Notes under the pieces: model-generated
Database searches by the model: none
Seen by the model: only the letters and a program-made list of their open reading frames with translations
Told to the model about the DNA's origin: nothing
Program-made: the position numbers and the translations under genes
Origin: Diplodia intermedia
Lineage: Eukaryota; Ascomycota; Dothideomycetes; Botryosphaeriales; Botryosphaeriaceae
Assembly: GCA_021495925.1 (NCBI GenBank)
Contig: JAKEKT010000073.1
Location: 1 to 64,000 of the forward strand
DNA length: 64,000 nucleotides
Direction: 5' to 3'
Part shown: one piece after another, positions 1 through 11,012 of the stretch
How the letters are laid out: the number at the start of each line of letters is the position of its first letter
Position numbering within the stretch: position 1 is the first letter of the stretch

Positions 1-160
1 TCAAACTCCACCCTGAGCACCGCATTCCCCAAATCAAGCCCATCCATCACCTCCTCTTTTAAATTCTGCATCTCCTCCTTAATAAACGTAATCAGCTCAT
101 CCTTGATCAACCCCCCTCTCTCTCTATCCCTCTTTGACCCTAGTCCTAAAACTTCCACAG

Positions 161-1627
161 GCCATCGCCCTCCGCGGCCCCAACCGCACCATCACCATCC
201 TCGAGCAATCCAGCTTCCTGCGCGAAGTCGGCGCCGCCATCTCGCTGCAGCCCAACGCTTCCAAGATCCTCGAGCAGCGCTGGGGCGTCGGCGTCGGCGT
301 CGGCGACGACCCCACCGAGCCCGCGTGCCCGCGCATCGTCGACCGCGGCTTCCGCATCTACTCGACGGCGCCGCCGCCGGACGGCCGGCTGGTCGGCGAG
401 GTGCCGCTGACCAAGGGCAGGGCCGCGTACGGCGCGGACCGCGTCATCTACCACCGCCGCGACCTGCACGCGCTGCTGCTGCACGCCGCTACCACCGCCG
501 CCACCGCCGTCGCCGCCGCGCCGCGACGGGCGGGTGCGCCGCCCGCGGCGGTCCGGCTGCGCGCGCGCGTCGTGGCGTGCGATCCCGAGGCGGGGAGCGT
601 CACGCTCGCTGGCGGTGATGGGCAACGGACTACCACGACCCTCACCGCCGACCTCGTCGTCGCCGCCGACGGCATCCACAGCGCCCTCCGCGCCACCGTC
701 CTGCGCGCCGACGACGACGACGACGACGACGATGCGGCCGCAGCGGCCGTTGCAGTCCCTACCGGCCTCGCCGCGTACCGCTTCACGCTGCCCATCGCCC
801 GCCTGCGCGCCGCCTGCCCCGCCTTCGCCGCGCGCATCGACCCGGCCGCGCCGTACACCAGCATGGTCGTGGGCGACGGCGGGCCGGACGGAGACGTGCG
901 GCGGTTGGTCATGGGGCCGTGTCGGACGGATGCCGGGGATCCGGACGCGGGCGAGTATGCCGTCGTGGGGTTGGTGCCGGATGATGATCATCATCATCGT
1001 TCGCTGACGAAGGGAGAGGAGGAGGAGGGGGCGGGTGGTGGGAGGTTGACGACGTCGTGGAATAGCGAGGGCTCGATTGAGGCGTTGAAGGAGGCGTATC
1101 GCGATTTTCCGGAATGGGTGACGGGCATGTTCGCGGCGGTGGAGGGGCCGGTGGGGCTGTGGCAGTTGAGGGATTTGGAGCCGTTGGCGAGGTGGAGGAG
1201 GGGGAGGGTCGTGTTGGTGGGCGATGCGGCGCATGCCATGTTGCCGACGCAGGGGCAGGGGGCGAGTCAGAGCGTCGAAGATGCGGAGGCGCTGGGGGCG
1301 GTGTTTGAGGATGTGGAGAGCTGGGTCGACGGGGAGGAGGTGGGGAGGAGGCTGGATGAGATGGTGGCGTGTAGGTATGAGAGGGCGACGCTGATACAGG
1401 CGTATAGTCGGCAGGCGGCGAGACCGGCGACGAATGGGGTGGATGGGAAGATTACGTTGTAAGTGTTCTGTCTCTGAACTTTGAGTGGTCGAGGTTTGTT
1501 TCTGTGTTTGCTGACGAATGGGGATTTCAGGACGCCAGCTGAGTTTATGGACTACAACTGCAGCTACAACGGGGCGCGGGATTTCCAGCAGAAGCAGCGT
1601 AATGGCTCAACCATGGCAATGGCCTAG
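161..1627 (+). CDS. FAD-dependent monooxygenase, salicylate-hydroxylase-like (5' end outside window)
   Basis: Flavoprotein aromatic hydroxylase family: these enzymes use NAD(P)H, FAD and O2 to hydroxylate an aromatic or polyketide-type substrate. Exons seen are 161-1458 and 1531-1627, joined by a GTAAGT...TTTCAG intron. The first exon follows a CTTCCACAG acceptor, and the N-terminal GxGxxG dinucleotide-fold exon is missing, so it must lie left of the window. Visible motifs are VVAADGIHSALR (DG motif, FAD/NADPH binding) and GDAAHAMLPTQGQGASQSVE (GD motif contacting the FAD ribityl), followed by the usual C-terminal helical part ending NGSTMAMA. A GAC repeat at about 711-731 adds an aspartate run between the two halves, probably a surface loop. 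The substrate cannot be read from the sequence. The family call is firm; the 5' boundary is provisional. Confidence 0.85.
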
Positions 1628-2264
1628 ACGAAGCTCTGCCAATTATGTCTAAAGTACAACCTGAAAGGCTGCCCGAGAACTACCCTGGCCGGCTCACCGG
1701 TCATCATTGCTCTGCCTTGTGTCATCCATGCGGGTCGTTGCGCCCTGATTGGCTGCGGCTGAGAAGAATGTGTAGCTGAATGAGCTTTGATTGGTACACA
1801 AACACTGCAATATGTCCGCCTCACGGTGGAATAACGCAAGTGCGAAGTATTGCGCGACAAGGCTTATGAGAAGTGTTACACGGATTCGCAAAACTGCGCA
1901 TGTGCGAAATCTCTCCAGATGGCCAGCCGTCTACATAAGAAACTTAACCCGTCGAATGGTCCACATAAAATCGAAACAACATTCTCCGCCTCTTTCAGCA
2001 TCCGATAGCCCTTTCGCGAGTGGCCTACCTTTGCAGCTTTCGAACGTCCGGGGCCTTCGGGCTGGTCACGTCGAGCCGCGCCAATACTCTTGAGACGACG
2101 ACCCACTGTCTTACCATCCCGCAATCTTCAGCGTGTTCTTTTGCCTTTGAGATTTCTCCAGTATCTAGTCCCTTTCCGTTTTCCATGCATTTACTCAGGT
2201 CAACTTTATTGTTGGTTCTCGGAATAAAGCTGTCGAGTAATTAATCCCCCCAGCCACTAGCGGA
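1628..2264. other. Intergenic, no gene seen
   Basis: No open frame with family similarity or fungal exon structure was found. At 1885-1908 there is an imperfect palindrome, TTCGCA...TGCGCA...TGCGAA, upstream of the zinc-finger gene that follows. A 5' exon of that gene may hide here, because its first visible exon has no ATG. Confidence 0.5.
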
Positions 2265-3672
2265 GGGCCAGTACCTCTGCTTTCTGCGCAAAAATACCGA
2301 AAACTAAGGATAATCCCTCCAATCATACGTTTCACCGTTCAGAACGAGGATCACCTGCCATAAGGCTCCAGTCGACATCTGGTCAAAAGAACAACCATCC
2401 GCAAAAAATACCTAAAACAACAGCCACCCAAAGGAAAAAGTTCGTTTGTCCTTTTTTCCGAAAATCCCTACGTGGCCGACAGCCGGACTTTACGTCTTGC
2501 TTCTTCCCTGGATTTGACACAGTGTCTCGCATTAAGTAAGTGACTGCTGATTTTCTGTCTGGTTCGATTGTTGACACAATGATAGGGAGCATCTGTACAG
2601 GCAACACAAGATACCTCAACATTACTGCCATAGGTGTTGTTCGGTTTTCCCCGGGGAAGTTTCTCTTCGGCAACATCAGAGAGCTCCACAGGGCTGCCAA
2701 ATTGGTGAAGAGCATGATAAGAAGGGGCTAATAACAGCTGAGCAAGAAAAAGAGCTTAGAAGCAAAAAGAGATCAAGACAGTACCACTCAGAAGACGAGA
2801 AGTGGAAAGACGTTTTCCGGATAATCTTTCCTGAAGAATCGGTCGTACCATCTCCATGTAAGCTCAAGCCTACTTTCCGAGAAGCCTCTGGAATATGCTG
2901 AACCAGGAATGCAGATATTGAGGTTGAGGCATCGGGCCGTTTTACCAAATTCCAGCAGTTCAGTGAACATAACGTCAACCGCATCCTGAACAAGCGACTC
3001 AAGCGAGCAGCTGAGGAGGACGAACAGTTCCAAGACGAGAAACTTCAGAGGAAAATGTTGAAAGTCTTCCGTGAGGTGCAAAGCGAGGTATTTGACCGCT
3101 TTGAGCATTACCAGAGCGAAGACAGTCCCGGATCAGATGGCGAATCACCAAAGGCTCCAGGCACTTCCTGTGTAGCGACACCTACTTCACACCAGCACAC
3201 ACCCGATCAGAACAACATTCCTTTGGCAACAAGTCCTTGCGGTCCAGGTCAACGAACAGCTTCACAAACTGCAGCAAGTCCGAGACTCGAGGAACCAAAC
3301 CCCCCTCATCGAGATTCGGAAATGGTGGCTGCGCCACCAGAGTTGCATTCCTTCGAAGCTTTGCTTCAAGGTTCTCACACGCCTCAAACATGGACAGAAG
3401 AACTTAGTGAGCCTCTACAGACTATGATGACAGCGGTTCAGGATTCAGATCGAAGCTTTGCTCTAAACTTGGAGGAGCCACTGGGATCTGATGCTGAATT
3501 TGCGAGCATCTTCGAGGATGCCTCGGGGTGGGACGTTGGCAACGAGCCTTGTCCGCCTCCCGATGATTTCGGTTCAATTTTCAACCTTTCGTCCGACGTC
3601 GATTGGTCTTTCAGTTTCAATCCAGATCGCGGGGGAATGGCTGAAAGTGGCAAATTCCAGACAACGCCATAA
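2265..3672 (+). CDS. Tandem zinc-finger protein, family copy A (start unresolved)
   Basis: Member of the seven-copy finger family. Exons are about 2265-2535, 2586-2857 and 2915-3672, with GTAAGT and GTAAGC donors. Finger 1 runs from CPFFRKS to KEHLYRQH with paired Cys and His; finger 2 is CHRC..H....C. They are followed by EDEKWKDVFRIIFP, the PSPY junction, an amphipathic helix (MLKVFREVQSEVFDRF) and an acidic aromatic tail (DVDWSFSFN). The role is unknown; tandem fingers plus an acidic tail suggest a DNA-binding regulator (inference). The frame is open upstream of the first finger back to a stop near 2262 but holds no ATG, so either an upstream start exon exists (one weak option joins ATG near 2183 to an acceptor near 2362) or the copy has lost its start. 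From finger 1 onward it is intact. Confidence 0.75.
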
Positions 3673-4714
3673 TAGTTTCCAGAATTCCTTTGTAATGTTC
3701 TCATAGTTTAAAGTTGATTGGCATACCGACTGTCCTCACTTCGCATTTCTTCGACTGGTGTCAAGACGTCGGCGGATCGTGCGACGTGCATACAGCAGGA
3801 GTAATCTCGGCGTGATACGGTCGCTTACAGTGATGGCTACCTTTTGTTCGCAACCCAGGGAGAACTTTCTAATTGAAACATGGAAGGATGGAGCCCCGCC
3901 TTCTAGACCGTGGGGAAGAACACACCAAGCTTTTCCACGGCGTAACTCAAACTTCCTCGTTTGGCGAGACAGCACTGCCGGCTGCTATTTGCTTGACCGC
4001 TCCAACAGCCGAGTTGGAAAGTATGACAGAAAGTAAGTCCGTTCTGCCACCCCGGTCAACCCCGGTCAACAGGTTTTGACAATATTGCCATTGTGAGAAT
4101 CCCGTGTACATTTGCTTCTTTCCTTGACGTTGTCAGTATCATATACCTCGCCTCTACCTACGTTACGCAGCTACAAGGAACATCTGTCCTCCCTTCGGCG
4201 AAATTTTAAGTGTACTAGAGCGCAAGGGAAGTGAACGACGGTGGTTGGCGATATCTCGGCCGGACTTTCCGTTCGTTCGGCCTTGCGGACGCCCGGACAG
4301 GAAAAATTTGTTGCCCAAGCCCCACATCGGGCCAAACACTACCTACACAAAATTTGGACGTCAGAACAATCTTGGGCATCGACGGTGTTCTGTGGCCTGC
4401 GTTAAGCTTTCTGTGTCGAAAAGCGCTGCGTTCATGCCTGCAGCCTTCTTGTTGCGCGTGAGCCAGGATGGCCTGTTTTGTAATTCGGGTATTCACGGCA
4501 CTCTCCGCCATTAGCCTTTCAAACGGCTTTTACTTTGTAGCAGCCAAGTGCAAAAGAGAAGGGCCTACCCGGGATGAGCAGCTCATACCTGGGATTATCT
4601 ATGAAGCGAAAAAAAAAAAAGAAGAAGAAGAAAAAAATTTGAAAAAGACGATGGCACAACCACATACACGTACAGGCTGCTGCAACTTGACAAAAAGAGA
4701 GCTCCTTGAGGAGA
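3673..4714. other. Intergenic, no gene seen
   Basis: Only short frames without family similarity. A homopurine tract (A-run followed by GAA repeats) lies at about 4604-4648, next to the tRNA gene; on the tRNA's coding strand it reads as a T-rich run about 70 bases downstream, compatible with RNA polymerase III termination. Confidence 0.5.
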
Positions 4715-4797
4715 AGGTCCTACCCGGGATCGAACCGGGGTTGCAGGAATGTTCTGATGATCAGAATCCTGAGTGCTAGCCACTACACTATAGAACC
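4715..4797 (-). tRNA. tRNA-Gln (anticodon CTG) with 11-nt intron
   Basis: Read on the minus strand the sequence begins GGTTCTATAGTGTAGTGG and ends with the T-arm GGTTCGATC and acceptor TAGGACC. The acceptor arms GGTTCTA/TAGGACC pair over seven positions (one G-T), and the anticodon stem is CAGGA/TCCTG. The loop reads TT-CTG-A, then an 11-nt insert (TCATCAGAACA), then T, the usual intron site one base 3' of the anticodon. The mature length would be 72 nt plus the discriminator handled as in other eukaryotic tRNAs. The anticodon CTG decodes CAG (glutamine), and the arms match fungal tRNA-Gln as I know it. Confidence 0.9.
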
Positions 4798-5039
4798 TAT
4801 TGCGTTTTTGCTTGTTGTTGGAAAAATGCTCGCTTGTGTTGTCCTTAAACCAACTACTAGTTGGACGGCCAGCAACACCCTCTCCTATCCCATGCATCAT
4901 CACTCTCCCTCAGCATGCACCGCGAGCCCCGCCCGCTCATCTCCCGCCTGCTCGCCATCCCACCAGTCTATGCATAGCTTCGCCCTACCCCACATGCCCG
5001 CAACCCACCTCCTGTTCTCACTTCCACGACTCGGCCCCT

Positions 5040-6391
5040 TCAGCAGCGCCATGTACTCGGCGTAGAGTCTGCTCCCTGCCTTGACGAACGTCCCTTGGCT
5101 TGCCTCTCCAAGCAGCGATGGGATGGGGATCCCGGCCATGGCATTGACGGGCGTCTTTAAGAACCCGTGTGGCTGCAGCATTGCGGTCATCAATGGAAAC
5201 CTCGCCCTGGCTTGAAGTCGAAGCTATCCACCTATCTGAGGGTCACCAACTTGAAAACGGGAATGATATTGACGGTGCAGAGACCAGGGGCGACGGTGGT
5301 CAGAAATCCAGCCGCAAAGAATGCAATGCCATCGAGCACGTGCTGGAAATGTTTTGTTCCGGGATGAGATCAGAATGCCATGGGGAAGTGACTTGCCTAC
5401 AACGTTGGATTCGATTGTTGACTCTGCGATGGTATTTCCATTTTTCAGGTGTCAAACGGGGGCAGATATCGCCGAGGTGTCATCGATGATGGGATAGAGA
5501 GTAGCAACGGAAAGCGTGATGAGTGCTGACAGATACCTCGGAACCGCACGAAAGCCCGGCGATGCAAAGAGGGAGAGCACTCCAGACAAAGTTTCCACAA
5601 GGACGGTTGAGAGCCGCTTGATCTGGATCCGGTTCTGTCTGTATGAAATCGGAGTAGAAACCGTATCGTTTGCTGGGATCATGCGAAACTGCCGAGCATA
5701 CTGAGCAGCAGTGGTTCGCCAGTCGTCGACGCTTACTTTTGCCAACAGCTTACATCCATGAGTAGTCCCAATCCTGTATCATTATTGGTGGCGGAGAGAA
5801 CCAACAAGGAATTTGGTACTGGTTCGGTCAGAAGATAGTCTTCCCTCCGTTTCCCCATCTTCATGCGAAGGAAACTATTGGCCTACCACCCGCAAATTTT
5901 CCACGGAAAATCTGTAAGCTGACCTGATTTCCTCGAAATGTAGTGCTTAGGAGATACGACGGCCTACGGGGCGATGGTGTGAAGTCTGGAACCCGGTAGG
6001 AATCGCCGGAGGGAGGATAAGCGTCGGGTAAAGTAGGCGGCCGCTGCAGGTCTGCCATGGTTATCAGTATTTTCTGGTCCGCAAGCCCACGCGCAGTTAT
6101 GTGACCGGTTTGGTCGTTGCACGTATAAATCTGGGTGTTGCCTTGATAGTTCTGCGCAGTATTTCGCCGATACATGAAACTGTGCCCCGTTGTTCCACCA
6201 ATGATTGCTTCGTTGGTTTTGTAGTCTGGTGTCGCGGTACTGACAGCAAAAGACTCGGCCAGAATGCTGTTGTTGTGGAAAATGTCGCAGTAAAGGCCCG
6301 ACTTGAAGCCAGACACTTCTGTCGAGTAAATGCTGGGTACAGAGATCAAACTCCGGGAATCTAAACCCTGTTGGAAGCATTGTACAAAATC
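5040..6391 (-). pseudogene. Decayed gene for a polytopic fungal membrane protein (possibly DUF3433-like)
   Basis: Three minus-strand protein-like blocks occur in order but not in one frame. Block 1 (6391-5861) starts after a TAG acceptor and reads as an ectodomain-like stretch (SIYSTEVSGFKSGLYCDIFH). Block 2 (about 5745-5452) contains VDDWRTTAAQYARQF and ends in hydrophobic sequence (LSALITLSVATLYP). Block 3 (about 5345-5040) has a membrane-like segment (DGIAFFAAGFLTTVAPGLCT) and then LKTPVNAMAG. The order resembles the C-terminal halves of large fungal transmembrane proteins of the DUF3433 type, as far as I remember that family. No acceptable GT-AG introns restore all junctions (the shift near 5745 would need a 17-nt intron), so a relic is more likely than a working gene. 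The family name is tentative. Confidence 0.35.
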
Positions 6392-6865
6392 CTATCCCTA
6401 GAAAATGTAGCTATAAATACATTACTATGATGTCAAATTACTAGCGCGTACGATAAGTGCGGACCCTGCGTAGGCGCTAATGTAAGGAGAGGACGCCACC
6501 AATAGTTAAAAACGGCACCCCACCTTCCGTCCTAAACAATGGAAACGGTAGCAGGAAGCTGACGTCCCTTAGTCAATTAGCTAGACCCGGTTTTAATTCA
6601 TTCTAACGCCTTAATTTGCTCAAAAATGTACTTCTACTAGCTATAAACTCGGTGAAGAGATTAGGACAACGGCTAATGGATGCCCAACAAAACTAATTAA
6701 TTATGAAGGTTTCTCAAGACAGGTCGCACGTCACTTCACGGTGAGGCATCTTGGAGATCTGAATGGTTGTGCTGATGACAATGATAAGATGAAAATGATA
6801 ACTGCAGTGTTGTACGCCACAAAATATAATACCGAATTACGCCTGACGCCCCACCTATCTAAGAT
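6392..6865. other. AT-rich intergenic stretch
   Basis: No gene. The segment is rich in TA and TAA/TTA steps (for example 6570-6710), unlike the GC-rich coding neighbours, and resembles repeat-induced point mutation (RIP) debris. It separates the esterase 3' end from the membrane-protein relic. Confidence 0.45.
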
Positions 6866-8667
6866 CTATTGCTTGATATCCACCCCAATGCTCGTCAAAT
6901 ACCCACACCGCCCCTTCGTCACGGCATCCACATTCTCCATGCGTGTAAAATTCGTCTCGTACACCAACCGATTAAAGCCCGTGTCGAAGCTATACTGCCA
7001 CTCCTCCCACCTGGGCGAGCCGGGCAGCCTATACTCGTTCGGGTCGTAGCACTTGATAAAGCTCGTCCAATACGCCTGAACAACCGGCACCATGGCGGAG
7101 TTGACGCCGCCGGGGTAGTAGCTGGCGGGGGCGGCGCCGTTGACGTTCTCGGGGCCCCAGATGGCGGTGACCTCGATGGTGTGGGGCACGCCGAGGCCCT
7201 GGGCGACCTGGGCCGGGTCCTGGACGTTCCACAGGTAGTTCCACGCCGGGCAGCCGGCGCGGGCGTACTGCGAGGCGACGTAGAAGCCCGGGCACGTGTA
7301 GCGCATGTCGCCGTACGCGTTGCTGACCTGGCGCCAGTACAGGCCCGCGCCGGCGAAGACGGGCGTGCCCTCGACCGGGTACAGGGCGTTGATGCGGCCG
7401 AGCTGGTCCGGCGTCAGGGCGGGGAACTGGTCCTTCAGGAACGTGTCCGACTCGCCCAGGGTGGACGTGTTCTTGGGGGTGAAGGTGGTGCCCTCGTTGG
7501 CGTCGTCGCCCCAGATGGTCGGCACGCGCACGAAGCGGCCCGCGGCGAAGAGGCGGTACGTGTAGTCGGGCACCAGGTCGTTGTCGATGGTGGTGCTGTA
7601 CATGTACAGCGGCGGGTTCTGGGCGCCCGGCAGCGGCGTGTTGAAGTTCTCGGCCTGCAGCAGGGCGACGGGCAGGCTGCGCAGGCAGGCCAGCGTGTCG
7701 ATGGAGCTGGCACAGCCGGTCCGGATCACCAGGTTGTCGTACATAAACTGGCTTTCCCTGGACGTTAGCACGGTGCCGAACGACTGGCTCTCGGCCGCGG
7801 CGGCGTGAAACAGGCCGTCGTCTCGGCCGCCGTAGGCGGTCAGCAGGAGGGTGATGGAAGCTGCTCCGGCACTGCTACCGCCAAGGACGACTACCGGAAC
7901 TCTGTTAGCGATTCACATGCCGAAGAGAGCCGGCCAGTGCGGGAGGCCTTACCGTGATCCGGATCGCCGCCAAACTATGGGCAAAGTGTGTTAGAGATGA
8001 TCTATTTGGGCCCCGCAGTGTATTGGATTGAGCAAAAGGCACGTACCTTGGTAATGTACTTCTGGAGCCATTGGAGCGCTTTGATCTGGTCCTTCAAGCC
8101 GTTGTTTAGGCTGCCCCCCTTGGCCACTTCGTCGCCAGCAAGGAAGCCGTAGGGACCGACTCGGTAGTTGAAAGTCACGACGACAATGTCCCCGCCAGCG
8201 GCCTGGATCAGCCCCTTGCCGTTATAGTTTGGATTGGTGTTTGCGTTCAAGCCGCCACCCTGGATATAAAAGTAGACGGGCAGCTTGGAGTACTGGGTGG
8301 CATTGCTCGGGGCGTAGACGTCCAGGAACAGGCAGTCCTCTGACGTCGTGGTCACCGAGGGCGACGCGCCGGTAGCGATGCAGAGCGGGCCGTGCTAAGC
8401 ATTGGTTAAGCATGAAGCAGTGGAGTGGAGGAGCGATCATACCTGATTGGCGATGGTCACACCGACTGCGGCCAAGGGATCCTGAGGCGCGGCGAAGCGA
8501 AGATCTCCAAGGGGAGGGGCGGCATAGCGGAGGCCCAGCCACTCGGTGATGCCATTCGCGTACTGAGTGCCGTGATAGGCGGCGTAGTCCAGGGAAACAG
8601 CTGGATCGACGGCAAGGACTACCGCCAGCTGGAAGAGGCACAGGGACAAGGCACACAGCAAAGCCAT
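6866..8667 (-). CDS. Secreted type-B carboxylesterase/lipase
   Basis: Alpha/beta-hydrolase of the carboxylesterase-B family, expected to cleave carboxylic esters outside the cell. Exons are 8667-8443, 8394-8047, 7974-7953 (a 22-nt micro-exon coding FGGDPDH) and 7890-6866, giving 539 residues in frame. The start at 8667 yields a signal peptide (MALLCALSLCLFQLAVVLAV); an ATG at 8736 would add 23 residues ahead of it. Motifs are SEDCLFLDVYAP (family signature), IQGGG (oxyanion hole), VVLGGSSAGA (nucleophile Ser), DDANEGTTF (acid) and the PHTIEV region (expected His). The micro-exon is flanked by good splice sites and supplies the conserved FGGDP..V junction before the nucleophile elbow, which supports the model. 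N-glycosylation sites fit secretion. The substrate is unknown. Confidence 0.9.
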
Positions 8668-10215
8668 CTGGCTCGGAATGGTGATACAGAATCGCAGGCC
8701 GGGAATCGACACGGGTGCGGGAGTACACAGGGCCATTTATACAGGAACGCGCGGCGGCAGGAATGCGGGCATATTGCAGTCGGGCAAAACACCTCAGGCA
8801 TCCCCCTTGCGGCCTGACACGGTTGGGAGGATGCAATCCGTGGGCGCAGATGAGGGGAACGTGACATGGCTCGGCAGGCCGACTTAAGCTCAACATCCTT
8901 AGGCAGCACGCTGCGCCCGAAGCGGCTATGGCTTGGAGGATTGTGCGGAGACGGCGGCGGCGTTGCGGGGCAGACGGTCCCCCGCGCTGCAGCGTCCGGC
9001 GGCGGGGAGCACATGCAGTCATCACGCGCACGGCGGCGGCGCTGCATCATGTATTGGCAGCCGGACTGGGAGCGGCGGCCGGTCAAGGGCGGCGTTGTGG
9101 GAAATCCGAGCAAGCCGAAGGCGTCCAGGGACCGTGGAAGGCGCGTGAACCTTATCTTGCGGGGCGGCATCGGCTTCTCAGGAACACCGTCTCGGCAGGC
9201 AGCGCTCGGCGGCGCGTCACGTGGGCGAGCGCGCATCTTGTTATGGCGGGGGTGAGGGCGACTCTGAAACTTCTGCCCAAGAGCTGCTCATTATCTGCGG
9301 CCTACCGCGCGGCCGGAACCTCTGAGATGACGGAGCTTCTCGTGCCACCTGTGCGCCCACCGCCCTGCCTGCCCGGCCTGCCTGCCCTGCTGCGCCCAGC
9401 ACGAAGACCGGTTCCAGGCTCCAGGCTGCATCACGTTGCCGCTGAAACATGAGCAGAGGCGCCGTCACAGAGCAGCCCTTACGCACTACCGCGGGCGCGG
9501 CTCAACGTGAGACGGCCAGCTTCCAGCGCAGTGTGGAGAGGCCGGAGAGCCCCTTCCCAGCCGGGCAGTTTCCCCTTTCTCCTGCGTTATCTCATCGCAA
9601 AGCTTCCGCCGCAGCGGTTCAACGCAGCGCAGCGCAGCGGTATTCATAGAACGGCCCCTCCGCCCAATAAGCTCCGGATTGGCCTGCTCCACGGCCGGCC
9701 ATTGGCCTGCGCCGCGGCTCTAGTGACCGTTGAGCACGCAACGCCAGTCACGCCTAGTCGCATCCGCGCGCGACGAAGCCTTTGCTGACCGGCGAATGCG
9801 AACACGGGCCCGGCGTGGTAAGGCTGTTCAAGGTCCACGGTGGCAGTGTGACGGCGCGCGGTCCTGGCGCTCGGGCGTGCCTCGTGCGCTCGAGCTACAC
9901 ATGGCCCCCCTGGCACCTGACAGCACACACAGAGCTGACACACAAGGCCAAGGCTGCCACTAATCACCGTGCTTCCCTGCCCGAGCGGCCTTGCTCGCTG
10001 TCGGGCAGTGGGCAAGCATCGCTACCCGCAGCTGACGGCTGGCGCGAGGCCCCGGCGCAAAGAAGCTACATCCGCTGTGTTCCTGCCTCCGCCACAGCGC
10101 CTGCCAACCACCACCGATCTATAATACACACCCGCCCCGCCCTCTTGCATCCGCCCACCATCACCATCACCAACACCCACACCCACCACCACCACAGTCA
10201 CACCCCCACTCCGCA
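8668..10215. other. Divergent intergenic region
   Basis: GC-rich region between the esterase (minus) and the small acidic protein (plus), probably holding both promoters. The last 70 bases before 10216 are CA/CCACC-rich, typical of a fungal 5' UTR. A CACGTG E-box-like hexamer is at about 9219-9224. No supportable gene; the open frames are arginine- and proline-rich shadows of GC-rich sequence. Confidence 0.5.
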
Positions 10216-10812
10216 ATGGCTTACTACCAAGCCCACCTGCTGCTGCTGGCAGGCTACTCGCAATTCTTCGTCTCCGGCCTGGTGCTCCCCCAGCCCGCCT
10301 TCGAGGCTGAGGACGACGACATGACGCCCGAGGAGAAAGAGGACCTGGAGAGATTCATGGACGAGGACGAGTCGCCCGAGGCCGAGCCCATCATTGTCGA
10401 CGAGCCCTGCCCCCAATTCGCCGCCGCCGAGGACGAGGATGACATCGATGTCGAGGTCGCCGAGCCTCTGACCCCGGTCACGCTTGCCAGCCCGGTGCCT
10501 GGTACGTGTCGAAGCCACAGCCGCCGTTTGCGGGCCAAATTCGCTGACTTCCCAACAGAGCAAAGACGCCGCAAGAGGCTCTCAGCCGTGACCGAGTCGC
10601 ACGTCCGGACCATGTCGCGCTGGCTGCTCGATTCAGCAATCTCCCTGGGGGATCGCCAGCAGCAGCAGCAGTCGTCCGACTCCGACGCCGCCCAGTCGCC
10701 GCGCGAGGACCACGAGACCAAACGCTTCTGCGTCGCCCGTCGCAGCAAGCCCCGCCTGCCCGCCATCCAGACGTCCTTCACCTTCATGCCCCCGAGGCTG
10801 TCCGTGTCATGA
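10216..10812 (+). CDS. Small acidic protein of unknown function
   Basis: Exons 10216-10501 and 10559-10812 give 179 residues. The 57-nt intron (GTACGT...CCAACAG, with a CGCTGAC branch) is a multiple of three, so the frame stays open if it is retained, adding 19 residues. The N-terminus is short and hydrophobic (MAYYQAHLLLLAGYSQFFVS), followed by a very acidic middle (EDDDMTPEEKEDLERFMDED) and a basic/serine-rich C-terminal half with RRRKRL and a glutamine run. I do not recognise a family. The hydrophobic start could be a weak anchor, but the rest looks disordered and possibly nuclear. The coding frame and intron are well supported; the function is not. Confidence 0.65.
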   Translation: MAYYQAHLLLLAGYSQFFVSGLVLPQPAFEAEDDDMTPEEKEDLERFMDEDESPEAEPIIVDEPCPQFAAAEDEDDIDVEVAEPLTPVTLASPVPGTCRSHSRRLRAKFADFPTEQRRRKRLSAVTESHVRTMSRWLLDSAISLGDRQQQQQSSDSDAAQSPREDHETKRFCVARRSKPRLPAIQTSFTFMPPRLSVS

Positions 10813-10935
10813 ACGCATCACTCGTTTACCGGAGGCATCATCACCGCCTCTCGCATTCACCTCGTATAGCCCTACGATCTGCTCAATTGTGGAGCACTCC
10901 TCTTAGCAACCCAGTCACCCTTTCTTCGACAACAG

Positions 10936-11012
10936 GTAAGTCGTGCTCCGTGCGCTCCCCTCCCTGTGCCCATCCGCCCCATGCGCAAATTGGCTAACGG
11001 ACTTGTCTATAG
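10936..11012 (+). other. Probable 3'-UTR intron
   Basis: Near-perfect fungal intron signals: GTAAGT donor at 10936, GGCTAAC branch at about 10991, CTATAG acceptor ending at 11012; length 77 nt. It lies 123 bases after the stop of the small acidic protein, so it is probably a 3'-UTR intron of that transcript, or belongs to a separate non-coding RNA. Confidence 0.5.

Noticed and set aside
146..1234. Antisense frame over the monooxygenase
   Set aside because: Repetitive Arg/Val composition; the sense strand has FAD-monooxygenase motifs.
8619..9452. Several overlapping frames upstream of the esterase
   Set aside because: Arg/Cys/Pro-rich on both strands with no motif or intron structure; treated as promoter DNA.
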